Part shown: in pieces, positions 17,894-26,682 of the stretch
Numbering within the stretch: position 1 is the first letter of the stretch
Layout: every line of letters starts with the position of its first letter
DNA from: an uncultured Granulosicoccaceae bacterium
GTDB lineage: Bacteria > Pseudomonadota > Gammaproteobacteria > Granulosicoccales > Granulosicoccaceae
Assembly: GCA_938020525.1 (NCBI GenBank)
Contig: CALIHW010000003.1
Coordinates: 38,438 to 102,437, forward strand
Reading direction: 5' to 3'
Length of the DNA stretch: 64,000 nt
The notes under the pieces: model-generated
Seen by the model: the letters and a program-made list of their open reading frames with translations, nothing else
Databases searched by the model: none
Told to the model about the DNA's origin: nothing
Position numbers and translations under genes: made by a program

Positions 17894-18036
17894 TTGTACG
17901 ACTGCTCTCTTAAATATGGGGACGAAAAAATATTAAGTAGGTCAAAATAAAAACACATACCGAGTAAATTTGAAGTCAAACTGATCCATCTGATACTGGC
18001 TCAAGTGCTGCACAGGTAACGGTTAATCGTTCTTCA

Positions 18037-18789
18037 TTGTATCAGTCACTTATCAGGCAATCTGCGATTGTGCAAAACCAAATAATCACCCTTTCATGCC
18101 TTGCACTGTTGATATCCTTCAGTCATCAGTTGCTGGCACAAAAAACTTACGTCTACAAAGAATCTGACGGTACCGTTTGGTTTACCAACGTAAAACCAAC
18201 GGCACAAGACTCTTCCCGGTATAAACTGATCGAAGTCAAAGGCCGCGAGACAGCCACTAAAAGCTGCCACGGCATGAACGACAGCAAACTTGCCGAACGC
18301 GCAAGCAACTACGAAAAAGTCATTACAGAGCTCTCAAAGGAATTCCGCGTAGATTCGAAGCTGATCATGGCGGTGATTAGAAACGAATCATGTTTTGACA
18401 GATCAGCAGTATCCTCAGCTGGTGCTGAAGGGTTAATGCAACTTATGCCAGCCACTGCAAAGTCACTCGGCGTATCTGACTCTTTTAACCCGCAAGAAAA
18501 TATTCGCGGTGGCACACAATACCTCTCAGAACTAATCAAAAAATACCACAATAATATGTCACTGGCGCTCGCCGCTTACAATGCAGGCCCAGGTGCGGTC
18601 GCAAAATACGATGGTGTTCCTCCCTACCCCGAGACGAAAAAGTACATCAAACGCGTCATGAAATCCTACCGCGGCTATTTGCAAAATTATCTCGTAGCAG
18701 AAACTCAGTCCGAAACAGGTTTGATCGACACTAAACCGCACGAAAATAACCTGACCGAGACCGGCCTGAAAAACACTGACCGGCAGTAG
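18037..18789 (+). CDS. Periplasmic lytic transglycosylase (SLT domain) with DUF4124-like N-terminus
   Basis: 250 residues from TTG 18037; GTG 18070 would give a cleaner signal peptide (QNQIITLSCLALLISFSHQ, cut near LLAQ-K). A DUF4124-like segment follows (TYVYKESDGTVWFTNVKP). The transglycosylase core runs from about 95 to 215: DSKLIMAVIRNESCFDRSAV with catalytic Glu117, GAEGLMQLMPATAKSLGV, NIRGGTQYLSELI, and LALAAYNAGPGAV. It cleaves the MurNAc-GlcNAc bond of peptidoglycan with formation of 1,6-anhydroMurNAc. The C-terminal 30 residues are polar. Short repeats GTAGCCTGC at 18785-18809 overlap the stop codon. Confidence 0.88.
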   Translation: MYQSLIRQSAIVQNQIITLSCLALLISFSHQLLAQKTYVYKESDGTVWFTNVKPTAQDSSRYKLIEVKGRETATKSCHGMNDSKLAERASNYEKVITELSKEFRVDSKLIMAVIRNESCFDRSAVSSAGAEGLMQLMPATAKSLGVSDSFNPQENIRGGTQYLSELIKKYHNNMSLALAAYNAGPGAVAKYDGVPPYPETKKYIKRVMKSYRGYLQNYLVAETQSETGLIDTKPHENNLTETGLKNTDRQ

Positions 18790-18898
18790 CCTGCTACAGG
18801 TAGCCTGCAATAGAAGGAGATCAAGCTCCAGCCCGCTTTCCAGCCTGGAACCTGCTACCAACTGGTTAGACCACTGCGAGATATTTAGCTAGACTTAC

Positions 18899-19516
18899 AT
18901 GGCAATTCTGCTGCTCTGTGAGATAAGCCCAATGCACGACCCCGATGTTCTTGCCAAACGGCTACTTGACGTAATCGAGTCCGAAATTCTGCCATTGACC
19001 GAAGCAGGTGTTGCAGCAGGTAACAAGATTTTTGGTGCCGCACTCCTGCACAAAGAATCATTGAAGACTGTGGTTGCTGAAACCAACAATGAAATGGAAA
19101 ATCCATTGTGGCACGGTGAAATGCACGCTTTGAAGAAGTTCTATGAAATACCCCAGGATCTGCGGCCCGTTACTGAGGATCTGTTATTCCTTTCCACTCA
19201 CGAGCCGTGCAGCCTGTGCTTATCTGCAATTACATGGTGTGGCTTTGATAACTTTTATTACTTTTTCAGTCACGAAGACTCGCGAGACTCTTTCGCAATT
19301 CCTCATGACTTGAAAATTCTAAAAGAAGTCTTTGGTCGCGAGGATTATCGCACTGAGAATGAATTCTGGACCAGCCAGTCTGTACACAAGCTGATTCAAG
19401 ACTCCAGCAATGCCGAGGCACTAAATACCCGGGCCAGCAGGCTAAATCTGAAGTACAGCGAATTGTCAGAGTCCTACCAGTCGGATAAATCAGCCAACAA
19501 TATCCCGTTAAATTAA
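18899..19516 (+). CDS. Cytidine/deoxycytidylate-deaminase-fold nucleoside deaminase
   Basis: 205 residues. The zinc site is WHGEMHALKKF (His72, catalytic Glu74) plus HEPCSLCLSAITWCG (Cys104 and Cys107), the H-x-E ... P-C-x-x-C pattern of the deaminase superfamily. The central FLSTHEPCSLC strand-helix is typical. The spacing and the 70-residue C-terminal extension differ from TadA, so the substrate (guanine, cytosine, other base or a metabolite) is unknown. ATG 18899 lacks a clear ribosome site; ATG 18932 (MHDPDVLAKRLL) is a reasonable alternative that gives a more typical N-terminus. Confidence 0.78.
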   Translation: MAILLLCEISPMHDPDVLAKRLLDVIESEILPLTEAGVAAGNKIFGAALLHKESLKTVVAETNNEMENPLWHGEMHALKKFYEIPQDLRPVTEDLLFLSTHEPCSLCLSAITWCGFDNFYYFFSHEDSRDSFAIPHDLKILKEVFGREDYRTENEFWTSQSVHKLIQDSSNAEALNTRASRLNLKYSELSESYQSDKSANNIPLN

Positions 19517-19671
19517 TTTCCAAGATTTATTTGGTAATACAATGTGTGCGCTGGAAAATACCAGTGACAATCAGATTTAGAATTTTTTGTAACAGGCATC
19601 TACAGCAGGAACTATATTCGACCGATTTCGTCTTAACGATCAACTTCACTTTAATTAGCGCAATATCGATC

Positions 19672-20217
19672 ATGCAAAAACATCTACTCAAATCAGTAAT
19701 CCTTTCATCCGCTCTGTCTCTCTTCTCCATTGCCGGCATCGCCGGACCTCAGTACATAGATGAGAGCGGCTATGCAGCAAGCGGTTATGATGTTGTTGCA
19801 TTCCGTGACCTGGTACAGGCAGCACCAGGCTCGGAACAACCAGAAGCGATCCCTGGAAAAGCATCTATAACTGCAGAGTATAATGATTCTGTATGGGCAT
19901 TCTCGACAGAAGAAAACAGAGATAAATTTCTCGCAAACCCTGCAAAGTATGCTCCCGCTTACGATGGCCACTGCGCTTAAGGTGTTGCCCAGGGTGCTAA
20001 AGTTCCAGGCAACCCGAACCTTTGGCGAATTGTCGACGACACTTTATACCTCAACATTCATCCACAGGTAGTCGCTCTTTGGGAACCTGATATCGCAGGG
20101 CAGATTGAAACAGCAGATCAAGAATGGTCGAAAGCCGAGAATAAAAAGCCATCGAAGAAAAGCTGGCGCAAAATAAGGCAAAACAAAGATACCTTTAGCA
20201 CCGCTGCTCCTCTATAG
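19672..20217 (+). pseudogene. YHS-domain protein interrupted by an in-frame TAA
   Basis: ATG 19672 opens a signal peptide (MQKHLLKSVILSSALSLFSI) and a YHS domain (GYAASGYDVVAFRD, VWAFSTEENRDKFLANPAKY, APAYDGHCA). A TAA at 19978-19980 then stops the frame after 102 residues. The same frame continues without a break for 78 codons to TAG 20215: GVAQGAKVPGNPNLWRIVDD, TLYLNIHPQVVALWEPDI, then a Lys-rich tail. Complete family members read GxCAYG(V/x)xxG across this point, so the TAA replaces a Tyr codon (TAT or TAC) by one base. A 102-residue product with most of the YHS core is still possible. The downstream part has no start of its own. YHS proteins of this type are periplasmic and often metal- or copper-related. 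Confidence 0.8.
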
Positions 20218-20219
20218 AC

Positions 20220-20266
20220 AAAAAAATTTGAGCGAAGCGCTCGCACTGGCATCAAACAGTGCGAGC
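20220..20266. terminator. Bidirectional terminator between YHS gene and aconitase X genes
   Basis: GCTCGCACTG (20239-20248) pairs with CAGTGCGAGC (20257-20266) and is followed on plus by TTAATTATTT. On minus, the overlapping hairpin GAGCG-CTT-CGCTC (20230-20242) is followed by AAATTTTTTT. The two stems share bases 20239-20242, so each strand appears to use a different hairpin. Confidence 0.7.
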
Positions 20267-20698
20267 TTAATTATTTATCATCGGTTCCTGGCCTTTAATC
20301 GATACCTGACCATTTTCCGGATCCACTACTAAGCGATCACCGTTTTTAATCAACGTAGTTATATCGCCATCCGCAAACCGATCACACAAAGGCAACTCCG
20401 CCAGGGCCGCACCCTGAGCTAAGATTGTATTGGCTGAATTTAACAAAATTGCTGCTGGCGCCATGCCACGCGAGGCCATTTCATACAGCATCCACGCAGT
20501 CGCAACTCCGCCTTTAGCTGTATTCAAAACCAATATCTTCTCTACATAGCTTTGACCAGCCAGCGCATGCTGCGGTCGTGAAAAAACACCCTTTAGTCGA
20601 TCAAGGTCGTAACGGGCTGAAAAATTATCATTCGCAACCAGTGCAACACCCTCTACCTTTGAACCGATACCTACATGACATTTGAGTACACGAGACAT
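20267..20698 (-). CDS. Aconitase X swivel (small) subunit, DUF126
   Basis: 143 residues from ATG 20698-20696, which overlaps the last base of the large-subunit stop (TAATG), deciding this start over an upstream in-frame one. It begins MSRVLKCHVGIGSKVEGVAL, continues with FSRPQHALAGQSYVEKILVL and NTAKGGVATAWMLYEMASRG, and includes APAAILLNSANTILAQGAAL. These are the swivel-domain motifs of the aconitase X family. It completes the active site of the large subunit. The ending DGDITTLIKNGDRLVVDPEN is also typical. Confidence 0.88.
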   Translation of the reverse strand: MSRVLKCHVGIGSKVEGVALVANDNFSARYDLDRLKGVFSRPQHALAGQSYVEKILVLNTAKGGVATAWMLYEMASRGMAPAAILLNSANTILAQGAALAELPLCDRFADGDITTLIKNGDRLVVDPENGQVSIKGQEPMINN

Positions 20699-21939
20699 TA
20701 GATTATCTCCCCTGCAACTGCCGCGTCGACACATTCGGTCATAGAAGCTAATGCTGGTTTGTATCCGTATCCACCAAGTATGTTTACTATTTTCGTTGAG
20801 TTGGATAACAAACGAGTCCAGCCATTGGCCTCACCAATCTCACGCGCGTACTGTTGATAGAAGCAGGTGCCTTGCAGCACTCGCGCTCCAAAGGTTTCGA
20901 TATCCTCTATATAGCCAGCCGCTTTGGCATCAACGTATACACTTGCCGGTGTACAAACCAGCATTGATGTATCCGGGTGCTTTTTTCTGCCACGACAAAG
21001 CTTCGCAACACTTTGCATTTCAACCAGAGACAACTGCGGTGCTGCAAAAACGACAACATCCACCTTTTCACCGGCAGCTCCAAATGATCCACGTAAATCC
21101 GCCGCTTCATTTTCAGTGATTCTTTCAACAGGTAATTCTGCACCACCAACATCTGCCAGACTGTCACACTCGGGTGTCACACCCACAATATGAAACAATG
21201 GCGTTGACCCATAGCTCGCCATGGCAGCTCCCATGTGCTTTGCTTCATCAGAGGTTGGAACACGTTCAATCCCTTCTATTACGGGTACTTCCCAGTAAGA
21301 CCCGGCGCGTCTGCCAATGACTGCACCAAGCACTCCCCATTCGGTTAACTCCTCAGGCTGCTTTTCAACCAGAAATCGCCGGGTGGCCACCCGATTCTCA
21401 TCAAGGTGCAATCCGTATCTTGGTGTGTAACCGGTTAATCCTGCAGCAAGCGCTGATGGGCCACCTTCAAAGTTCGAGCGTGCTCCACAAAAACTGTTTG
21501 AATAAATCACTACACCGGTATCACCGTATGCCACATGTTCACCGCGTACCGGTGGCATGACCGTTTGATAGTTGATGCAAGTGTTAGTCATGATTATTCC
21601 CATAGCTCGACAGGCAAATATAAAGCGCCTTTCAAGTTCCGCCATCTCTTCAGTCTGCCCAAGCGGATCATAATAATTAAGATCAACGCCACGCGGGTCT
21701 GTAATCATTGGTATCACTACACGCCGTTCTACGTCAGACAAGGCTGCAAACTTTTCAACCAGTTCAACACCGGCCAACCCGATCGACTCCGGATCAGCCA
21801 TCATATGTGCCTGACTGACTTCCACCATATCGACTGCGTCAAACATGCGACCGATCTGTATTTGATGCTCCACAGCCCACTGTCGCGCCGAACCGTACTC
21901 ACCATCTAACATTGCTTGCGCTTTTGAAGTCAGTTTCAT
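20698..21939 (-). CDS. Aconitase X catalytic (large) subunit, DUF521
   Basis: 413 residues. Conserved motifs include LDGEYGSARQWAVEHQIQIG, the Cys-containing TNTCINYQTVMPPVRGEHVAYGD (in parts), SNSFCGARSNFEGGPSAL, and GRKKHPDTSMLVCTPASV. These supply Fe-S ligands and active-site residues of the aconitase superfamily. Characterised bacterial members dehydrate cis-3-hydroxy-L-proline; archaeal ones act on mevalonate 5-phosphate. The separate large and small genes fit the two-subunit subgroup. No proline racemase or imino-acid reductase is next to it, so the substrate remains inferred. It starts 15 bases after the chaC stop and forms a chaC-large-small operon. Confidence 0.88.
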   Translation of the reverse strand: MKLTSKAQAMLDGEYGSARQWAVEHQIQIGRMFDAVDMVEVSQAHMMADPESIGLAGVELVEKFAALSDVERRVVIPMITDPRGVDLNYYDPLGQTEEMAELERRFIFACRAMGIIMTNTCINYQTVMPPVRGEHVAYGDTGVVIYSNSFCGARSNFEGGPSALAAGLTGYTPRYGLHLDENRVATRRFLVEKQPEELTEWGVLGAVIGRRAGSYWEVPVIEGIERVPTSDEAKHMGAAMASYGSTPLFHIVGVTPECDSLADVGGAELPVERITENEAADLRGSFGAAGEKVDVVVFAAPQLSLVEMQSVAKLCRGRKKHPDTSMLVCTPASVYVDAKAAGYIEDIETFGARVLQGTCFYQQYAREIGEANGWTRLLSNSTKIVNILGGYGYKPALASMTECVDAAVAGEII

Positions 21940-21954
21940 AGTTTGTGTCTTGTG

Positions 21955-22479
21955 CTATCGAGCAATGATCCCACTTTCAATAGAGAATACATGGTCGTCT
22001 TCTATTTTATGTCGTCTTAGCGCGTCCGCCAGGTTTCGCAAATATTCTTCATTGGAACCACTTGGCCCGTGTGAACGTTTTATTTGTGCAGCGATTTTTT
22101 CAATAGGTGCCGGACCAAGGTAGGCATGGTTATCCTCATTGGCGACATAGAAAACCCCTTCAACCTGGTTGCCGTCATCAAAATATAATGGCGCTTGAAA
22201 TCGCTCGTAACCATTCTTTTCACGATAATCCAGTTGATCAAAAATCCTGACTGCACTTTCGGCATCAATTTCAAACGCCATTCCGCCACATCGCTCACCG
22301 ATCAGCGGAATTAATGTCGCCACCCTGCCGGGCGCTTCCGGCACACCGCGGTGATCATGCGAACCCTGCCAGAACCTGCGTGACCAGCCATCAACCCACG
22401 CGATCCGGCTCGAGTTAAAATCAAAGTCCGGTCGCCAGATTAGCGAACCGTAGCCAAACAGCCATATCGATGATGTCAT
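21955..22479 (-). CDS. chaC: Glutathione-specific gamma-glutamylcyclotransferase
   Basis: 174 residues. The N-terminus contains IWLFGYGSLIWRPDF, the substrate-binding YGSL motif of the ChaC family. GSHDHRGVPEAPGRVATLI and the catalytic-Glu region (QLDYREKNGYER) follow. The family cleaves glutathione to 5-oxoproline and Cys-Gly in the cytosol. It is first in an operon with the two aconitase X genes. 5-Oxoproline release next to a hydroxyproline-type dehydratase may be coincidental. ATG 22479 is the only sensible start. Confidence 0.9.
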   Translation of the reverse strand: MTSSIWLFGYGSLIWRPDFDFNSSRIAWVDGWSRRFWQGSHDHRGVPEAPGRVATLIPLIGERCGGMAFEIDAESAVRIFDQLDYREKNGYERFQAPLYFDDGNQVEGVFYVANEDNHAYLGPAPIEKIAAQIKRSHGPSGSNEEYLRNLADALRRHKIEDDHVFSIESGIIAR

Positions 22480-22626
22480 CAGGACCCAACCAAATACGCC
22501 AAGTCTACCGCAGGCACAATATCAGGCGCAGATGCAAAATAGGGGTTTGCATTTTCAGTCGTATCCAGCCACCGTTAAATCGTTTAAAATCGCACAGCAT
22601 TCCATCAATTTAAAGAGAGTAAACAA

Positions 22627-23235
22627 ATGGCTTTCGAACTACCCGATCTCCCTTATGCGCATGATGCGCTGGCATCCAACGGCATGTCTAAGGAAACTCT
22701 CGAGTTTCACCACGACCTGCACCATAACGCCTACGTCGTCAACGGCAACAAGCTGATTGCCGGCACCGAGTGGGAAAGCAAATCACTGGAAGACATCATC
22801 ACCGGCACTTACGACAAGAACGCTGTGGCTCAGAGCGGCATATTCAACAATGCCTCTCAGCACTGGAACCATGCGCAGTTCTGGGAAATGATGGGTCCGA
22901 AGGGCCGGCAAATGCCGTCCGAACTGGAATCCAGAATAACTGATGCATTCGGTTCAGTCGACAAGTTCAAAGCTGAGTTCAGCGCTGCAGGTGCAGGTCA
23001 GTTCGGTTCTGGCTGGTGCTGGCTGGTAGTCGACACTGACGGCACGCTTAAAGTCACCAAAACTGAAAACGGCGTTAACCCGCTTTGCTTCAACCAGACC
23101 GCGCTGCTCGGCTGTGACGTATGGGAACATTCGTACTACATTGATTACCGTAACAAGCGACCAGACTATCTGAGCAACTTCCTTGATAACCTGGTTAACT
23201 GGGAAAATGTTGCCTCACGACTGGCATCTGCTTAA
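22627..23235 (+). CDS. sodB: Superoxide dismutase, iron type
   Basis: 202 residues. Metal ligands are in LEFHHDLHHNAYV, NASQHWNHAQFW and DVWEHSYYIDYRN. The Gln in NNASQHWNH and the GSGWCWLV segment point to the Fe-type enzyme over the Mn type. It disproportionates superoxide in the cytoplasm. The ribosome site AAAGAGAG precedes ATG 22627. A strong terminator follows within two bases of the stop. One gene, one transcript by layout. Confidence 0.95.
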   Translation: MAFELPDLPYAHDALASNGMSKETLEFHHDLHHNAYVVNGNKLIAGTEWESKSLEDIITGTYDKNAVAQSGIFNNASQHWNHAQFWEMMGPKGRQMPSELESRITDAFGSVDKFKAEFSAAGAGQFGSGWCWLVVDTDGTLKVTKTENGVNPLCFNQTALLGCDVWEHSYYIDYRNKRPDYLSNFLDNLVNWENVASRLASA

Positions 23236-23236
23236 A

Positions 23237-23271
23237 GCAAAAAAAACCCCGCAATGCGGGGTTTTTTTTGC
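23237..23271. terminator. Rho-independent terminator, sodB/modC
   Basis: A-run, then CCCCGC-AAT-GCGGGG (23247-23261), then eight T residues. The symmetric A and T runs make it effective in both directions, ending sodB on plus and modC on minus. Confidence 0.93.
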
Positions 23272-23302
23272 CTTTGTTAATCGTGCTCTAAATCCTCTGC
23301 AC

Positions 23303-24454
23303 CTAAACACTTCTGCTGCGACCTAGTCGATCCGGCAGCATCAGATGAATGCTGTCAGCCAACAATGAAAAGCTGATTTCTACACCCGTGGATACCTCAT
23401 TACGCTCTGCGACATGTAATGGCACAGACAAAAATACCGGTGGTCTGTGGGGGTTACCGACCTGCACCCCAACCAATGCGTTATCACCCATACGCAGCAC
23501 TTCAGACACGCGGCCACTAATCGGGTTCTCGCGCTCACCTCTTGATGGTCTGGACTGTCGATGCAACACAACATGTGACTGCGGTATGCACCAATGTACA
23601 GCATCTCCTCTATTAAATTGAATCGCCGCCGCCACTTCCAGCTTTTGACCACGCCACTCAATCACCGCCTGACCATCTTTAACATCTATCACGGTTGCCC
23701 GAAATACATTTTTAAATCCAACCAACCGTGCGACCAGAACAGAGGCAGGCTTTGTCGTCACCTCTTGTACGGTACCGGACTGCAACGTAGCGCCTTTAGA
23801 AAGCATAGACAAACGGTCTGAAAGAATAGTTGCCTCATGCAAATCATGTGTAACGAGCACCGCAGGAATTTTAAGATCACGTCTTAACGCTGCCAACTCT
23901 GTATACAAACGATCACGCGTCGCACTATCTACTGATGAGAATGGTTCATCCAGTAACAGCACTGACGGCTCACGCGCTAACGCACGGGCAAGGCCAACCC
24001 GTTGCTTCTGACCGCCTGATAGTTGCGCAGGTCGCCTGTGTTCAAGACCCTCGAGGTTAACCCGTCGTAGCCAGTGATCTGACAGCTCTCGTCTCTTTGC
24101 AGAGTTCAGGTGTCGTAAAGACTGCTCAACATTTTGCCTGGCGGTAAGATGTGGAAACAGGGCATGCTGTTGAAACACATAGCCAACTCGGCGTTGCTGC
24201 GCTTTCACAAACGTACGACTGGACGAATCAAACCAGACTTTACCACTACATCGAATACTGCCAGTCGCAGGTTTTGATAAACCTGCAATCGCACGCAGCA
24301 CCGTGGTTTTACCGGCACCGGAAGGTCCGACTAAAGAAAGAAGCTCACCGGCCTCACAAGTTAAATCGGCATTGATCGATACAGGCACCTCCTGCTTCAT
24401 TTCGACCCTTAGTGCGGACGAGGGTGCGGACGAGGGTGCAGGCGGGTTACTCAT
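23303..24454 (-). CDS. modC: Molybdate ABC transporter ATP-binding protein
   Basis: 383 residues. Walker A is GPSGAGKTT (about 43-51), the Q-loop region is VGYVFQQHALFPHLTARQNV, the ABC signature LSGGQKQRVGLARAL and Walker B VLLLDEPFSSVD follow, with LVTHDLHEA as H-loop. The C-terminal 150 residues form a regulatory region with a TOBE domain (NPISGRVSEVLRMGDNALVG), the usual ModC feature. The N-terminal APSSAPSSA is coded by a short DNA repeat. It lies 15 bases after a molybdo-flavoprotein FAD subunit gene in the same direction. ModA and modB are elsewhere in the window, which supports molybdate over other oxyanions. Confidence 0.88.
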   Translation of the reverse strand: MSNPPAPSSAPSSALRVEMKQEVPVSINADLTCEAGELLSLVGPSGAGKTTVLRAIAGLSKPATGSIRCSGKVWFDSSSRTFVKAQQRRVGYVFQQHALFPHLTARQNVEQSLRHLNSAKRRELSDHWLRRVNLEGLEHRRPAQLSGGQKQRVGLARALAREPSVLLLDEPFSSVDSATRDRLYTELAALRRDLKIPAVLVTHDLHEATILSDRLSMLSKGATLQSGTVQEVTTKPASVLVARLVGFKNVFRATVIDVKDGQAVIEWRGQKLEVAAAIQFNRGDAVHWCIPQSHVVLHRQSRPSRGERENPISGRVSEVLRMGDNALVGVQVGNPHRPPVFLSVPLHVAERNEVSTGVEISFSLLADSIHLMLPDRLGRSRSV

Positions 24455-24469
24455 GATCGACAGGTTTTA

Positions 24470-25285
24470 TCAAATCACTCTACTAATTGATTCGACGGCA
24501 CGCCTTGCCATCACCCCAACCAGATGTGCACGGTATTCAGCACTGGCATGGATGTCTTCATTGAAATCAACATCAAATTCATCTGGGTTAACCTCAACAC
24601 CCGCAACGCTCGATGCAACAAAATTATCATCGAGAGCAGCCTCCATTGACTCTGCTCGAAACACACTCCCGGCTGCACCAGTCACGGCAACCCTTGAAGA
24701 ACCCTCCAGCCGCGCTACAAACACACCGACTATTGCATATCCGGAAGCCGGGTTAGGGAACTTTTGATAAGCCGCCTTTTCAGGAACCGGAAATGACACT
24801 TGCGTTATCAACTCACCGTCTTCCAGTGCAGTCTCAAACAGATCTATGAAAAACTCGTCTGCTGGTATCGCTCTTTGATTGGTATGTATTGTTGCATTGA
24901 GACCAACGATCGCGGCAGGATAATCAGCAGCCGGGTCAGCATTGGCGATCGATCCACCGAGCGTACCGCGATTCCTTACCTGTGGGTCACCGATAACTGC
25001 GGCAAGATTAGCAAGTGCTGGAATATTCTCTCGCACCACAGATGATGCAGCTACCTGTGCATGTGTCGCCAGGGCTCCAATCACCAACTTATCATTTTGC
25101 TTTTCAATTGCTTTTAGTGTGACGATACCATTTAGATCAATTAACACGTCCGGCGACGCCAGCCGTTGCTTCATTGTCGGCAGCATAGTCATACCACCCG
25201 CCAGATACTTGGGGTCAGATGCAGCGCCAAATATTAAGACTGCCTCATCAACAGACTCGCTCTTTCTATAGGTAAACTCGTACAT
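24470..25285 (-). CDS. FAD-binding (M) subunit of a xanthine dehydrogenase/CO dehydrogenase-family enzyme
   Basis: 271 residues. FAD motifs are KYLAGGMTMLPTMKQRL (AGGxxL type, about residues 27-43), the central IGDPQVRNRGTLGGSIANAD (TxGG...N, about 97-116), and the C-terminal AEYRAHLVGVMARRAVESI that ends family members. The CoxM-type subunit normally shuttles electrons from [2Fe-2S] to a final acceptor in an L2M2S2 complex. Neither the molybdopterin L subunit nor the small Fe-S subunit gene is adjacent. It is cotranscribed with modC. Substrate unknown. Confidence 0.88.
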   Translation of the reverse strand: MYEFTYRKSESVDEAVLIFGAASDPKYLAGGMTMLPTMKQRLASPDVLIDLNGIVTLKAIEKQNDKLVIGALATHAQVAASSVVRENIPALANLAAVIGDPQVRNRGTLGGSIANADPAADYPAAIVGLNATIHTNQRAIPADEFFIDLFETALEDGELITQVSFPVPEKAAYQKFPNPASGYAIVGVFVARLEGSSRVAVTGAAGSVFRAESMEAALDDNFVASSVAGVEVNPDEFDVDFNEDIHASAEYRAHLVGVMARRAVESISRVI

Positions 25286-25443
25286 TTCTCAACTCAATTG
25301 TTCCCTGAAGAGCAGCATAACTGCAACCGACAAAATTATTCAAATTCTTAATCCCGCTAAAAAGGGTTTTGACGACTACCGGGTTAGACAAGCTGCACGT
25401 CCGCGCCGTACCATGCAATATCGCAAGTCACTATTCCAGTCTA

Positions 25444-26565
25444 ATGCATGATCTCGAAGGTATTACCGTTGTCAGTGTAGAACAAGCGGTCGCAGCACCC
25501 TATGCGTCTGGTCGCATGGCACAGGCCGGCGCTCGTGCCATTAAGATTGAACGACCCGAGGGCGATTTTGCACGACGCTACGATACGCTCGTCAATGGAG
25601 AAAGCGCCTATTTTGTCTGGCTCAATCACGGCAAAGAATCTATCTGCCTTGACCTGAAACAGGCATCTGAAAAAGCACTCTTACGAAAACTGATCGCATC
25701 AGCTGACGTCTTTATACAAAACCTCGCACCGGGCGCTGCTGCCCTCCTCGGCTGCGGATCCGAGATGCTGCAAGCAAGTTTCCCGTCACTGATCATTTGC
25801 AACATTTCAGGCTTTGGTGAAACCGGTGCTTATGCCCACCAAAAAGCTTACGACCTGTTGATTCAAGCGGAGTCCGGCCTTTGTTCCATCAATGGCACAG
25901 AGGATGGTCCGGCCCGAGTAGGCGTATCAGTTTGTGATATCGCTGCAGGCATGACAGCATACCAGTCAATTCTACAAGCGTTGTTTGCGCGCGAAAGAGA
26001 TCGTCAAAGAAAGGGACGAGTTATCAATGTATCACTCTATCATGCACTCGCAGACTGGATGAACGTGCCATATCTTCAGTATCGGTATGGACACAAAAAC
26101 CCTGGCAGACATGGACTTAAGCATCCGACCATTGCACCTTACGGAGCTTACCCGTGTGCAGACGGTAAATTTCTGCTGATTTCTATTCAAAACGAACGAG
26201 AATGGAAAAACCTTTGCACGATTGTATTGAATAACCCCAAGCTCGCAACAAGTGATGGCTTTGCAGACAACTCATCACGAGTCTCTAACCGGGAAGCCGT
26301 AGATAGCATCGTCGCCAATGAATTTGCAAAACAAAGTCGTGACGACAATATCATCCAGCTCGAGAAAGCGGGTATCGCCTATGGCCGACTATCTGATCTG
26401 GATGATCTTATCAATCACCCGCAAAATAGATTTCTCACTGTTAACGGTGAGCATGGACCGGTAGAACTTCTGGCTCCCGACGGCAATGAGTTTGATATGG
26501 ATGCCCTCAACGACGTACCCACACTTGATCAACATGGCAGCCTAATAAGAGCCGAGTTTGGTTAG
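25444..26565 (+). CDS. CaiB/BaiF family CoA-transferase
   Basis: 373 residues from ATG 25444 (MHDLEGITVVSVEQAVAAPY), the standard N-terminus; a longer frame to 25369 has no family support. Conserved features include KIERPEGDFARRYD, WLNHGKESICLDLK, ISGFGETGAYAHQKAYDLLIQ with the nucleophilic Asp near residue 140, and APYGAYPCADGKFLLISIQ. Class III CoA-transferases move CoA between carboxylic acids. The acid here is unknown. It is divergent from the FAD-subunit/modC operon and 117 bases upstream of modB, so it may share a transcript with modB. Confidence 0.9.
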   Translation: MHDLEGITVVSVEQAVAAPYASGRMAQAGARAIKIERPEGDFARRYDTLVNGESAYFVWLNHGKESICLDLKQASEKALLRKLIASADVFIQNLAPGAAALLGCGSEMLQASFPSLIICNISGFGETGAYAHQKAYDLLIQAESGLCSINGTEDGPARVGVSVCDIAAGMTAYQSILQALFARERDRQRKGRVINVSLYHALADWMNVPYLQYRYGHKNPGRHGLKHPTIAPYGAYPCADGKFLLISIQNEREWKNLCTIVLNNPKLATSDGFADNSSRVSNREAVDSIVANEFAKQSRDDNIIQLEKAGIAYGRLSDLDDLINHPQNRFLTVNGEHGPVELLAPDGNEFDMDALNDVPTLDQHGSLIRAEFG

Positions 26566-26682
26566 CGGATCGTATGAAAGAAAAAGTATCAAATTACTGT
26601 TCAAGATTCACTTTGACAAAAAATCTGCAAGCACTGCAGACAATCTACTCATATGACCAACCTTCTTGAGACAGAACACTAA

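Noticed and set aside
20698..20734. Longer small-subunit start overlapping the aconitase X large subunit
   Set aside because: The extension MCRRGSCRGDN has no family match. The ATG overlapping the stop (TAATG) gives the standard N-terminus.
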